This document shows, piece after piece, positions 36,152-44,378 of a DNA stretch of 64,000 bases (position 1 is the stretch's first letter; every line of letters begins with the position of its first letter). Both the position numbers and the translations under genes were made by a program. The stretch lies in NCBI RefSeq assembly GCF_016863275.1, contig NZ_BOOO01000007.1, positions 1-64,000 on the forward strand, given 5' to 3'. The stretch comes from Planotetraspora mira (GTDB lineage Bacteria > Actinomycetota > Actinomycetes > Streptosporangiales > Streptosporangiaceae). Below the pieces are notes generated by a model that had not been told where the DNA came from, did no database searches, and worked only from the letters and a program-made list of their open reading frames with translations.

Positions 36152-36964
36152 GTGGGTGGCGCGGAGCGGCGCGGAGTGGCGGGTTTCGACACGAGCACGG
36201 CCAACATCGCCCGCATGAGCGACTATCTGCTCGGAGGCAAGGACAACTTCGCCGCCGACCGGGAGCTCGCCGAGCGGCTGCTCACGATCGCGCCTGAGAT
36301 CAGGCTCATGGCCACCGAGGTCAGGGACTTCCTCGAACGTGCGGTGCACTACCTCGTCGACCAGGGGATCAAGCAGTTCGTCAACGTGGCCTCCGGTCTG
36401 CCGACACAGCGCAACACCCATGAGGTCGCCCAGTCCCTGATCCCCGACGCCCGGGTCGTTTACGTCGACGACGACCCCGTCGTCCTGACGCACGGACGCG
36501 CGATACTCGCGACCAACCCCAACACCGGCGTCGTCAAGGGCAACATCCTCCAGCCGGCCGAGATGCTCGACAACCCCGACATCCGCCGCCTGATCGACTT
36601 CGACAAGCCGGTCGGGCTGCTGATCCCCGCCCGGCTGCAGTACCTCCCCGACATGAGCGACCCGTACAAGTGCGTCGCCTACCTGCGCGACCACGTCGCG
36701 CGGGGAAGCCACCTCGCCATCGGCCACGCCGTCTTCGACGCCCGTCCCGACCTGGTGGGCCCGATCGTCGAGGCGTTCCGCCGCATCGTGCCCAACGCGG
36801 ACGACGCGCCGCGCAAGCGCGAGGACGTGATGCGTTTCTTCGACGGCACCGAACTCGTCGACCCCGGCCTCGTCTACATCCGGCAGTGGCGGCCCGACAG
36901 CACCGTCGCCGCCTCCCGGCCCGACAAGGCCTGGATCGTCGGGGGCGTCGCGCTCATCCCGTAA
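36152..36964 (+). CDS. S-adenosyl methyltransferase family protein (PF04672-like)
   Basis: A 270-residue protein of the actinobacteria-rich S-adenosyl methyltransferase family. The opening FDTSTANIARMSDYLLGGKDNFAADRE is diagnostic (about residues 12-38). The nucleotide-binding loop normally reads GTGLPT; here it is VASGLPTQ near residue 80, a slight change. YVDDDPVVLTHG is the acidic SAM-ribose strand. No substrate is known for this family. GTG at 36152 follows AAGGAGG. It converges on the lactonase gene. Confidence 0.9.
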   Translation: MGGAERRGVAGFDTSTANIARMSDYLLGGKDNFAADRELAERLLTIAPEIRLMATEVRDFLERAVHYLVDQGIKQFVNVASGLPTQRNTHEVAQSLIPDARVVYVDDDPVVLTHGRAILATNPNTGVVKGNILQPAEMLDNPDIRRLIDFDKPVGLLIPARLQYLPDMSDPYKCVAYLRDHVARGSHLAIGHAVFDARPDLVGPIVEAFRRIVPNADDAPRKREDVMRFFDGTELVDPGLVYIRQWRPDSTVAASRPDKAWIVGGVALIP

Positions 36965-37010
36965 GGCACGCCAGGACACGCGGCGCGCGCCGCAGTACGC
37001 TGTGGCCGCT

Positions 37011-38048
37011 TCAGCGCATGAGGACGCAGGAGGGGCTGCCGGCCTCGAGGGTCGTGCCGGTCGGCGTGGGGATCCCGTCCTCCAGCGTGAGGACGGCTAT
37101 CGCATCCGACCGCTGGTTGGCCACGTAGAGCCGGTCGCCGTCGAGGGCGAAATGCCGCGGCCAGACGCCGCCGCCCGGCACCTCCGCGACGCGGACCGGG
37201 AGCGCGCCGTCGAACGCGAAGGTCGTCACGGTGTCCGGGCCCCGGTTGGCGACGTAGAGATGGCGGCCGTCCTCGGACACGGCGATGTGCGAGGGATGGT
37301 CGCGTATGCCGCTCTCGCTGGCGGGCACCCGGGCGACCTCGCGCCAGTCGCCGTCGTAGACGCCGACCATCCCGTCCAGCTCTCCGGCGACGTACCAGTG
37401 GCCCTCGTGATGGAGGAAGTGCCGCGGCCCTGTCCCGGGGGTCAGCCGCACGGGACCGTCGGGGTGGGGGGTCATGTCGGGCAGAAAGCGCCGGATCTCG
37501 TCGGTGCCGAGGTCGCTCACGTGGAGCACGCCGTCCGGGCCGAAGACGGCCTGATGGGCGTGCGGCCCCTCCTGCCGCTCCGGGTCGGGGCCGTGTCCCT
37601 CGTTGGGGAACAGCAGCGGCTCGGGCTCGGGCATGCCGTCCGCCGCGAGCCGGAAGACCGCGACGGTCCCGTCGCCGTAGTTGGCCACGGCGAGCCAGGC
37701 ACCGGCCGGGTCCGCGGCGACGTGGCAGGGGAAGGAGCCGCCGCTGGAGTGCTCCGCGAGCAGGCGGGGGCCGTCGGAGTCGTCGGGGTCGTCGGGGTCG
37801 TCCGAGAACACCGCCACGCCGCCCGCCTCCTGCTCGAGCACCGCGTAGAGCAGCGGCAGCCGGGGATGCGCGGTGACGAACGAAGGACCGGGCACGACCG
37901 TCCGCGCGACGGCCTCCATCCGGCCCGCCGCGTCCACGCGCACACGGGTCAGCCCCGGTCCCGAGCCGCCGGTGTCCGGTGTGTATCCGCCGATGACGAG
38001 GTCCCGGAGTTCCGCGTGGCCGATCGCGTCGGGAAGAGGTCGCGTCAT
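37011..38048 (-). CDS. Lactonase-family beta-propeller protein
   Basis: A 345-residue seven-bladed propeller of the lactonase family (PF10282), which includes cytoplasmic 6-phosphogluconolactonase of the Pgl type. Family features include NEGHGPDPERQEGPHAHQA (residues about 140-158), DLGTDEIRRF, GTGPRHFLHHEG and VANRGPDTVTTF. There is no signal peptide. The reaction cannot be fixed, because the family also includes surface-antigen-like proteins. An acidic insert DDPDDPDDSD lies near residue 88. ATG at 38048 has GGAG seven bases upstream. Confidence 0.88.
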   Translation of the reverse strand: MTRPLPDAIGHAELRDLVIGGYTPDTGGSGPGLTRVRVDAAGRMEAVARTVVPGPSFVTAHPRLPLLYAVLEQEAGGVAVFSDDPDDPDDSDGPRLLAEHSSGGSFPCHVAADPAGAWLAVANYGDGTVAVFRLAADGMPEPEPLLFPNEGHGPDPERQEGPHAHQAVFGPDGVLHVSDLGTDEIRRFLPDMTPHPDGPVRLTPGTGPRHFLHHEGHWYVAGELDGMVGVYDGDWREVARVPASESGIRDHPSHIAVSEDGRHLYVANRGPDTVTTFAFDGALPVRVAEVPGGGVWPRHFALDGDRLYVANQRSDAIAVLTLEDGIPTPTGTTLEAGSPSCVLMR

Positions 38049-38116
38049 CGTCGCTCCATCGGGTAGCCGTCCGTTCCGCCGCCGATGGTATCGGCGAACC
38101 GCCCCCGCTGATCTTT

Positions 38117-38343
38117 TCATCGGGCTCCCTCCGCCGGGGCCGCATACCGGTTCGCGGGCCTCGGCAGGCGGAGGAGCCCGCGCAGGGTCACCGCGTCGTA
38201 CCGGATCCGGAAGGCGTCGGCTCGCTGCAACTCCGGCACGAGCCCGCGGGTGACGCCCCCCAGGTCGTACGGCACGGCGCCCGGCCCCCTGAACTCGTCC
38301 AGGGCGTCCGGTCGCAGCTCGGGGCAGCCCTGCGACGGTGACG
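38117..38343 (-). pseudogene. Remnant of an NtaA/SnaA/DszA-type flavin monooxygenase (C terminus only)
   Basis: Reading leftwards, about 75 codons stay open between an in-frame stop near 38347 and TGA at 38117-38119, without a plausible start. The translation contains VPELQRADAFRIRYDAVTLR and ends RLPRPANRYAAP. This is the typical tail of the nitrilotriacetate/pristinamycin/dibenzothiophene monooxygenase group of luciferase-like enzymes (usual form VPELQRRGLFRTEYEGTTLR, then LGLPRP). Everything N-terminal is gone; the small gene at 38348 occupies that place. I read it as a decayed fragment left by deletion. Confidence 0.75.
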
Positions 38344-38347
38344 TCCG

Positions 38348-38590
38348 CTACGGTGCCGGCCGTTCGTACAGCCGGGCCAGGTCGCTCTCCATCTTGGAGA
38401 TGACCCGCTGGTAGCCCTCCCACCCGTACAGCCGGACCAGTTCGGACTTCATCCGGAGCGTCTCCTCCTCCACCGCTTCCGGACCCTGGCGGCGCACCGC
38501 GTCGAGCGCGCGGCGGGCCCGCAGGTCCTGTTCGGGGAGACCATCGAGGCCGTCGCCTCGGAAATCAGGAGTAGGCATGGGCCCTGCCAT
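38348..38590 (-). CDS. Small hypothetical protein
   Basis: An 80-residue charged, helical protein containing LRMKSELVRLYGWEGYQRVISKM-like amphipathic sequence in its C-terminal half. The start may instead be ATG 38578, giving MPTPDFRGDG. No family is recognised. Its stop abuts the decayed monooxygenase fragment, so it may have replaced or truncated that gene. Confidence 0.55.
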   Translation of the reverse strand: MAGPMPTPDFRGDGLDGLPEQDLRARRALDAVRRQGPEAVEEETLRMKSELVRLYGWEGYQRVISKMESDLARLYERPAP

Positions 38591-38666
38591 CTTGCGTCTG
38601 TACGAACGATGCCTAGTCCTGACGCACTACGCGGGCGGAAGGTTGACCGCTTCCGTGAAATCTTGG

Positions 38667-39329
38667 CTAGGGCGTGATGGAGGCGGCCCGGGACGCTGAA
38701 GCGGGTGGGATCTCGACCGCGATCTCACCGCCCAGCCGCGCTCCCCCGAGCAGGGCGAGGTCGTCGCCGCTCCAGAACCGGCCGGGGTCGTACCAGTTCG
38801 GGCGGCGGCCCCCGGGAAGCAGCCCCATGGCCTCATAGGTGAGCGCGACGACCTCGGCGCAGTAGGCCGTCTCGAGGGCGGTGTCGCCGCGCAGGAAGTT
38901 GGGCAGCCGTCCGCGCAGCCATCTGCCGGCGAGCTGGGCCGTCGAGGGGAAGGGCGTGCCGTCCAGCCGGGCGATCACGCGCAGCGCCGCGTCCTCCATC
39001 GACCGCGACGCGGGCGGCTCGAGTTGACGCAGCCACGCCCGCTGGCCGTATCTGTCGGCCCACACGCGGACGGCCTCCCGCATGTCGTGGAGCTGCACAC
39101 CCCGTTGATGGGTGCCCGACCACATGTCGGGCAGCGAGCGGCCGAGCTCCGCATGCCACATGAGCGGCGGCATGTCCTCGATGACGACGGCCATGCCCAC
39201 GTGATTGACAGGGCTGTTGGTCGTCATCTGGATGGCCCGGTCCGGCACCGTGCGTCCGCGGAAGACCCAGACGTCCCCCGTACGGCTGAGCTCCACGGCT
39301 TCATCGAGACTTATCCGCATATCCGGCAC
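38667..39329 (-). CDS. Permuted papain-like (NlpC/P60, YiiX-type) cysteine hydrolase candidate
   Basis: A 220-residue cytoplasmic protein. NSPVNHVGMAV near residue 40 supplies a candidate His, and TAYCAEVVALTYEAMGLL near residue 161 supplies a candidate Cys. This His-before-Cys order fits the circularly permuted papain-like fold (YiiX/YebB-type). The DPGRFWSGD tail is shared with actinobacterial relatives of unknown function. The start is GTG 39329 or ATG 39320. It is divergent from a tiny membrane protein with 17 bases between starts. Confidence 0.65.
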   Translation of the reverse strand: MPDMRISLDEAVELSRTGDVWVFRGRTVPDRAIQMTTNSPVNHVGMAVVIEDMPPLMWHAELGRSLPDMWSGTHQRGVQLHDMREAVRVWADRYGQRAWLRQLEPPASRSMEDAALRVIARLDGTPFPSTAQLAGRWLRGRLPNFLRGDTALETAYCAEVVALTYEAMGLLPGGRRPNWYDPGRFWSGDDLALLGGARLGGEIAVEIPPASASRAASITP

Positions 39330-39346
39330 AGCAGTAGCCTAGGCAC

Positions 39347-39505
39347 ATGCGGTGGTGGAAAGTGCTCGGACTCGCGGCCTTCGCGGGCGTGGCGGCAACG
39401 GGTGTCGTGGTCGTGCGGGCGGAACGCCGGCGGCGGGCCTACACACCCGAGGAGGTCCGCGACCGTCTGCGCGCACGCGTCGCCGAGGCCGGCGAGCCGG
39501 GGTAG
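39347..39505 (+). CDS. 52-residue membrane protein
   Basis: A very small gene (ATG 39347 to TAG 39503-39505). One transmembrane segment (about residues 6-24, LGLAAFAGVAATGVVVV) is followed by an Arg-rich stretch (RAERRRRAYTPEEVRDRLRAR), so the N terminus would face outside. The composition, codon use and positive-inside signal look real, and similar small proteins occur in other actinomycetes. The function is unknown. Its stop codon lies within a 14-bp repeat array. Confidence 0.7.
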   Translation: MRWWKVLGLAAFAGVAATGVVVVRAERRRRAYTPEEVRDRLRARVAEAGEPG

Positions 39506-39565
39506 CCGAGCTGAGGTAGCCGAGCCGGGGCAACCGAGCCGGGGTAACCGAGCCGGGGTAACCGG
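39496..39565. repeat. 14-bp tandem repeat overlapping a stop codon
   Basis: Five units of the form GCCGGGGTAACCGA occupy 39496-39565. The first contains the TAG of the 52-residue membrane protein. The array ends five bases before the stop of the convergent TauE/SafE gene. Confidence 0.93.
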
Positions 39566-39569
39566 CCGC

Positions 39570-40316
39570 TCAGACGGTGAACGCGTCGAAGGCGAGCTTG
39601 GCGGCGACTCCGAGACCACACAGGGCGGCGACGATCCGGAGCGCCTGCCCGGGAAGCCGCCGCGCGATCGCCGGACCGAGCCAGCCTCCGATGAGGAAGC
39701 CCAGCGCGAGCGGCGCGACCGCCGTCCACCGCACAGGTCCGAACAGCGCGAATCCGATCGCGGCGACGCCGTTCGCGAGGGCGGACACGATGTTCTTCAC
39801 GGCGTTGACCCGTGCGGGCGCCTGGTCGAGTGCCGCGCCGAGCACCGCCAGCATGAGGATCCCGCCCGCGGCTCCGAAATACCCGAGATAGACCGCCACG
39901 GCGAACAGGGCGACGCGCAGCGCGCGGCCGTTCTCCCCGCCGAGCCGTACGTGCCCCGGCCGCCAGCGGCGGAGCAGCAGCAGGACAGAGGCACCCGCGA
40001 TCAGGAACGGCGCGATCGCCTCGAACGTCTCCGCCGGTGTCGCGAGCAGGAGCGCCGCCCCGGCCGCACCTCCGAGTGCGGTGACCCACCCCAGGCGCAG
40101 GACCAACCGACCTTGCCCGGCGAGCTCCGGCCGTGACCCCGCGGCCGCGCCCAGACCGGTGAACATCAGCGCGACGGTGTTGGTGACGTTCGCACTGAGC
40201 GGCGGGATGCCGAAGGCCAGCAACGCCGGATAGGAGACGATCGACGCCAGGCTCACCACCGTGCTGACCACTCCGGCCGCCAGGCCCACGGCGATCAGTC
40301 CGAGCGCTTCCCCCAT
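39570..40316 (-). CDS. TauE/SafE-family membrane exporter
   Basis: A 248-residue integral membrane protein of the TauE/SafE (sulfite/organic anion exporter) family with about eight hydrophobic segments. VVSTVVSLASIVSYPALLAFG near the N terminus and VNAVKNIVSALANGVAAIGF in the second half are the two pseudo-symmetric signature regions. The substrate is unknown, often sulfite or sulfonate-derived anions. It is a single gene with convergent neighbours. ATG 40316 is preferred; a GTG one codon upstream is possible. Confidence 0.9.
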   Translation of the reverse strand: MGEALGLIAVGLAAGVVSTVVSLASIVSYPALLAFGIPPLSANVTNTVALMFTGLGAAAGSRPELAGQGRLVLRLGWVTALGGAAGAALLLATPAETFEAIAPFLIAGASVLLLLRRWRPGHVRLGGENGRALRVALFAVAVYLGYFGAAGGILMLAVLGAALDQAPARVNAVKNIVSALANGVAAIGFALFGPVRWTAVAPLALGFLIGGWLGPAIARRLPGQALRIVAALCGLGVAAKLAFDAFTV

Positions 40317-40501
40317 CACAGGGATGACCCAATCACACCGCTCCCGGCGCACCGTGCGCGGCATCCGGCACCACGCCGCCCTGTGCGTGCCTCCGCTCTC
40401 ATCACGCGGTGCTCCGGCGACCGTATGCGAGCGACCGGGCCGCCGGGATATTCCGCCGGACCGAGGAAAGCTCCCGCCCGGCACGACTGGCTGGACATAC
40501 G

Positions 40502-40550
40502 AGGACGGACAGCTCCGAGGCGCGGTCCCGCACCCGGAGCTGTCCGTCCT
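40502..40550. terminator. Strong hairpin between leftward genes
   Basis: A perfect 16-bp stem (40502-40517 with 40535-40550) closes a 17-base loop. It lies 26 bases past the stop of the leftward secreted-protein gene and should insulate it from the TauE/SafE gene. The remaining intergenic stretch 40317-40501 shows no gene. Confidence 0.8.
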
Positions 40551-40575
40551 GGTCGCTACTCCCTCGATTTCAGTA

Positions 40576-41133
40576 TCAGGGAGTGGTGGAGGGCACGGCC
40601 GCCCATGCGCTGCAGTTGGTCAAGGGTCCCACCGTCGGGAACAGGACATTGGTGGCGGCGGTCGCGATGCCGCACGTGGTGGAGAAGAGACCGGAAACGG
40701 TTCGCGCGGTGATCTTCAGGGCGCGGGTCGTCCCGACCACAGGAGACTCCGAGTTGTCGCCCTGAGCGACGGAGATGTTGATGACGTTGCCACCCTGGCT
40801 GCCCGGAACCCGTCGAAGGTTCTGCCACCTCGGCTGCCCCGACGGCTCCCGCGGGTCATAGACCCACGGGACGCCGCCGTTGGCCGTCACGTTGAAGACC
40901 ACCGGGTTGGCGGCGAACGGCGCCGGCAGGCCGGAGACGTCATCCGTGTCGAGCCACGGTTCTCCGTCCTGCTGGCTGGCGGGGACGGCCTTCGCCATGG
41001 CGGTGTCGGCGCCGGCGGCCATCGAACCTGACAGGCCCACGGCTCCGCAGGCCACCGTCGTCGCGACGGCCCACATCAGCAGACGGCCGGTGGTACGCGG
41101 GTCCGAAGTCGACCGACTCCTACGAGAAATCAA
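40576..41133 (-). CDS. Secreted protein of unknown function
   Basis: A 185-residue protein read from TTG at 41133, chosen because GGAGGG lies seven bases upstream. The N terminus is Arg-rich, then hydrophobic (LLMWAVATTVACGAVGLSG, residues 18-36), with a probable signal-peptidase site near AGA. The mature part is beta-rich with two Cys near the C terminus and no recognised domain. It faces away from the RCC1 array and shares with it an AT-rich upstream region. Confidence 0.65.
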   Translation of the reverse strand: MISRRSRSTSDPRTTGRLLMWAVATTVACGAVGLSGSMAAGADTAMAKAVPASQQDGEPWLDTDDVSGLPAPFAANPVVFNVTANGGVPWVYDPREPSGQPRWQNLRRVPGSQGGNVINISVAQGDNSESPVVGTTRALKITARTVSGLFSTTCGIATAATNVLFPTVGPLTNCSAWAAVPSTTP

Positions 41134-41483
41134 TTGATTTCCCTCCAAAGTGAGAATGGATTTCCGAGTTCACCGCAGTGAGCGATGCGATCCGGAGATA
41201 CCCGGCCGAGAAACGTGAACACTCGAGGACATATTCAATGACGGCAAATAGATGCTACGCCGACACAAAAGTGGACCACTTAACTCCGATCTTTCCTGAT
41301 CTTGCGCAATTTAGATACTTGAGGAGCATTTCCGAGGCGATCACTGACGCCACTCAAGGCGATTTGTCGGAGTTTCCGGAGAGGAAATTCGGCCGCCTCG
41401 GCCTACATGCGACATAGCGGGAAACATTGATCTAGGAGTCGGATATATCCGGTCATTCTGGTGGTTACGCCAAGGTGTCATGA

Positions 41484-41616
41484 TTCACCAGCGGCCCGCC
41501 CGGCAACGGCACCACCACCATGTGGACCGTGCCCACCGGCATCCGAACCGGCCGCGTCGGAATCACCTCCACCTCGGCCGGCTTCGCCTACAGCCTCATC
41601 TGCGAGTCTCGCGCCC
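41484..41616 (+). pseudogene. Degenerate RCC1-propeller C-terminal remnant
   Basis: Translated after an in-frame stop (TGA 41481-41483), this stretch reads GNGTTTMWTVPTGIRTG and continues RVGITSTSAGFAYSLI. The first 17 residues align without gaps to the final blade of the intact copies (GDGSTTTRNTPVGIRTG), and the rest aligns to their LLGIESIAGG-FSLAA end. No start or upstream blades remain. It is probably a sixth, decayed copy of the array. Confidence 0.65.
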
Positions 41617-41820
41617 TCCCGCGTACTCTCGCCCACACAGGGCGGGAGCACGCACGGTTTGGTCGAAAATAATGCAACTTCGCGCTACAAACAGCTTTCT
41701 AACGCCATCTGCCAGCTTAATTGATTCCATTTAGCACAATTAGATCGTTCATCCTATTTATATCTACTGCGACAGGACTACCGGCAAGCCGGCCGGTTCT
41801 CCTACTTCGTGTCCACATCT

Positions 41821-41829
41821 TGGTAGCGT
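41821..41829 (+). promoter_or_regulatory. Extended -10-like element, RCC1 copy 1
   Basis: TGG-TAGCGT fits TGN-TANNNT. The hexamer ends 80 bases before the ATG at 41910, the same place as in copies 2, 4 and 5. Confidence 0.5.
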
Positions 41830-41909
41830 GCCATTCGCCGTCCAATTCAATCTGGAGTGACGGAAAAGGTGTCACCGATCCGGCAATACATCTTTTCGGG
41901 GAAAACATT

Positions 41910-42820
41910 ATGCTTTCATTTCCGACCACAAGACGTACCCTGACAGCAATGGCGTCGGGGTGACGCTCGCGGCCCTGATTGTGGGCACCGCATCGTCACC
42001 CGCGTCGGCGGCACAGGCGATCCGCGTCAAGTCCTGGGGCGCCAACGGCAGCGGCCAACTCGGCGACGCCACGACCACGGAGCGGCACACGCCGGTGACG
42101 GCGGCCGGGGTAACGGCGGCTGACGTCACCGCCGTGTCCGGTGGTCTCAACTTCAGCCTGGCCCTGCTGCAGAACGGCACGATCGAGGCTTGGGGCAACG
42201 ACACTCTCGGTCAACTCGGTGACGGCGCGTCCGGAGTGGGCGCCAACAAGCTCACACCGGGAACCGTGACCGGCCTGCTCAGCGTCCGCTCCATCGCAGC
42301 GGGCTCCGAATTCGGTCTGGCGAGGCTGTCCAACGGCAGCGTCCAGGCCTGGGGCGACAACGACAACGGCCAACTCGGCAACGGCGCCATGGTCGATAGT
42401 CCCGTCCCAGTCACCGTCGTCGGAGTCGGCGGAGTCGGCGTGCTCAGCAACGTCAAGGCCATAGCCGGAGGTGGCGTCCACGCGCTGGCACTGCTGAACA
42501 CCAACACCGTCCGCGCGTGGGGCAACAACGGCTCAGGTCAACTCGGCAATGGTGTCGCCGGCCCCGACAGCCCGACACCGGTCACCGTCCTGGGAGTCGG
42601 CGGAGTCGGCGTCCTGAGCGACGTCGCGCTCATCGCCGCCGGCGGCCTCCACACCATCGCCTACCAGATCAACGGCCCCGTCAACACCTGGGGCTCCAAT
42701 CTCCTCGGCCAACTCGGCGACGGCAGCACGACCTCTCGCAACACACCCATCGGCATCCCAACCGGCCTCCTCGGCATCGAGTCCATCGCCGGTGGCGGCT
42801 CCTTCAGTCTCGCCGCCTGA
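41910..42820 (+). pseudogene. RCC1-repeat secreted protein, copy 1 (frameshifted, five blades)
   Basis: The first of five tandem RCC1-type propeller genes. The signal-peptide start (ATG 41910, MLSFPTTRRTLTAMA) lies in a different frame from the body, which is open from 41960 (GTG) and reads TLAALIVGTASSPASAAQ. A single missing base near 41940-41958 explains the break when aligned with copy 5. The body has only five WGxNxxGQLG blades instead of seven; the blades equivalent to 4 and 5 are missing cleanly. Translation from GTG 41960 could still yield a shortened export signal but lacks a ribosome-binding site. It is probably a pseudogene, unless the frameshift is a sequencing error. Confidence 0.7.
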
Positions 42821-42849
42821 CCGAGAGGCCATCATCCGATCCATCCGCA

Positions 42850-42875
42850 CGGCCCCGCCCATTCGGACGGGGCCG
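42850..42875 (+). terminator. GC hairpin after RCC1 copy 1
   Basis: An eight-base stem (CGGCCCCG/CGGGGCCG) 30 bases past the stop. It has no T run but an equivalent is found after every copy. Confidence 0.65.
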
Positions 42876-43034
42876 CATGCGTGTCACCCCACCGACGCCG
42901 CTCGCACTATGGATATCAACCCGAAACGCCTCAACGAACATCTTATGGATGAAATATCCGACCTACCGATATCTCCGCTGCGCGACGCGTTGATTTTGAC
43001 GGCGATCGCTTTCTCGGGCCGTACCCAGCCATTC

Positions 43035-43043
43035 TGCTAGCGT
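43035..43043 (+). promoter_or_regulatory. Extended -10-like element, RCC1 copy 2
   Basis: TGC-TAGCGT, ending 84 bases before the ATG at 43128, within a leader block conserved with copies 4 and 5. Confidence 0.5.
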
Positions 43044-43127
43044 CCTGGTTCGTTCGTTGTCTGATCCATCGTGACCGGCGGGAAAGGCGCCGCAATCGAA
43101 GCACACCTGTTCTTTCGGGGGAAAATA

Positions 43128-44378
43128 ATGAATTCACTTACGGCGGTGGTTCCGAGAAATCGGCGCCGCACGGCCTCTGTCGCGGTCGGAGTGGCAACGG
43201 CCATCCTGATGGCCGGACTCGGGTCGGTGCCCGCGTCGGCGGCCCAGGCCATCCGGGTCAAGTCCTGGGGCGCTAACGACAGCGGCCAACTGGGCGACGC
43301 CACGACCACGGACCGGCACACGCCCGTGACAGCGGCCGGAGTTACGGCGGCCGACGTCACCGCCGTCTCCGCGGGTCTGGCCCACAGTCTTGCCCTGCTG
43401 GCCAACGGCACCATCGAGGCCTGGGGCGACAACGCCGCCGGTCAGCTCGGTGACGGCACATCCGGAGTGGGCGCCGACAAGCTCACGCCGGGCACTGTGA
43501 CCGGCCTGCTCAGCGTCCGCTCCATCGCGGCCGGCGACTTCTTCAGCCTGGCGAGACTGGGCAACGGCACCGTCCAGGCCTGGGGCGACAACAGCAACGG
43601 CCAGCTCGGCAACGGCATGGTCGGCGGCATCAACCCGCTGCCCGCGCCGGTCACCGGTCTGACCGGCGCGGTGGCCGTCGCGGCCGGCCAGGACTTCGCC
43701 CTCGCGTTGCTGTCCAACGGCACCGTCCGAGCCTGGGGCGCCAACAACGAGGGGCAACTCGGCAGCGGAGCCATAGGTGGCAGCAACCCGGTTCCCGCCC
43801 CTGTCGTCGGCCCCGGCGGCGTGGGAGTCCTGAGCAACGTCAAGGCCATCGCCGCCGCCGACGATATGGGCATCGCGCTGCTCAACGACGGCACCGTCCG
43901 GACCTGGGGCGACAACGATTTCGGCCAGCTCGGCAACAGCACCGTCGGCGGCGACTTCCCGACTCCGGTCACCGTGCTCGGAGTCGGCGGCGTCGGTGTC
44001 CTGAACAACGTGAAGGCCGTCGCCGGAGGTTCGAACTTCGCCATGGCCCTGCTCAACGCCGGCACTGTCAGAACCTGGGGCTCCAACGGCAGCGGCCAAC
44101 TCGGGATCGGGGCCACGGGGGGCAACAGTGCCACACCGGTCGCCGTCCTCGGAGTCGGCGGCGTCGGTGTCCTGAGCGACGTCGCACTCATCGCAGCCGG
44201 CGACCTCCACAGCATCGCCTACCAGACCAACGGGCCCGTCAACACCTGGGGCGCCAACGGCACCGGGCAACTCGGCGACGGCAGCACCACCACCCGCAAC
44301 ACACCCGTCGGCATCCGAACCGGCATCCTCGGCGTCGAATCCATCGCCGGCGGCAGCGTCTTCAGCATCGCCGCCTGA
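43128..44378 (+). CDS. RCC1-repeat secreted beta-propeller protein, copy 2
   Basis: A 416-residue protein. Residues 1-39 are a signal peptide (Arg-rich PRNRRR, hydrophobic core, ending PASAA). The mature protein is made of seven RCC1 repeats, each ending WGxNxxGQLG and followed by an AAG-x-x-x-x-ALL strand. Seven repeats are the number for a closed seven-bladed propeller. The three residues around the invariant Asn differ from blade to blade (AND-S, DNA-A, DNS-N and so on), while the scaffold stays nearly constant. RCC1 propellers bind proteins or polymers, but the ligand here is unknown. ATG 43128 follows a GGGGGAAA site. No catalytic domain is present. Confidence 0.93.
   Translation: MNSLTAVVPRNRRRTASVAVGVATAILMAGLGSVPASAAQAIRVKSWGANDSGQLGDATTTDRHTPVTAAGVTAADVTAVSAGLAHSLALLANGTIEAWGDNAAGQLGDGTSGVGADKLTPGTVTGLLSVRSIAAGDFFSLARLGNGTVQAWGDNSNGQLGNGMVGGINPLPAPVTGLTGAVAVAAGQDFALALLSNGTVRAWGANNEGQLGSGAIGGSNPVPAPVVGPGGVGVLSNVKAIAAADDMGIALLNDGTVRTWGDNDFGQLGNSTVGGDFPTPVTVLGVGGVGVLNNVKAVAGGSNFAMALLNAGTVRTWGSNGSGQLGIGATGGNSATPVAVLGVGGVGVLSDVALIAAGDLHSIAYQTNGPVNTWGANGTGQLGDGSTTTRNTPVGIRTGILGVESIAGGSVFSIAA

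Larger units (their letters stand above)
41134..41909. other. AT-rich intergenic region upstream of the RCC1 array
   Basis: About 780 bases with markedly lower GC than the surroundings and no intact gene that I can support. It must contain the promoter of the leftward secreted-protein gene. It also holds a degenerate RCC1 fragment (41484-41616) and the promoter and leader of the first RCC1 copy. The base composition suggests acquired or decayed DNA. Confidence 0.7.
42821..43127 (+). other. Spacer and leader between RCC1 copies 1 and 2
   Basis: Contains the hairpin at 42850-42875, a variable AT-richer middle, and from about 42983 the block conserved with the leaders of copies 4 and 5. No gene is seen. 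Confidence 0.7.

Noticed and set aside
36980-36993. GC palindrome between the methyltransferase and lactonase genes as a terminator.
   Set aside because: The two arms abut with no room for a loop and no T tract follows, so it is only weak evidence.
41178-41417. 79-codon rightward frame in the AT-rich gap.
   Set aside because: No ribosome-binding site, no recognisable motif, and it lies over the likely promoter of the leftward secreted-protein gene.
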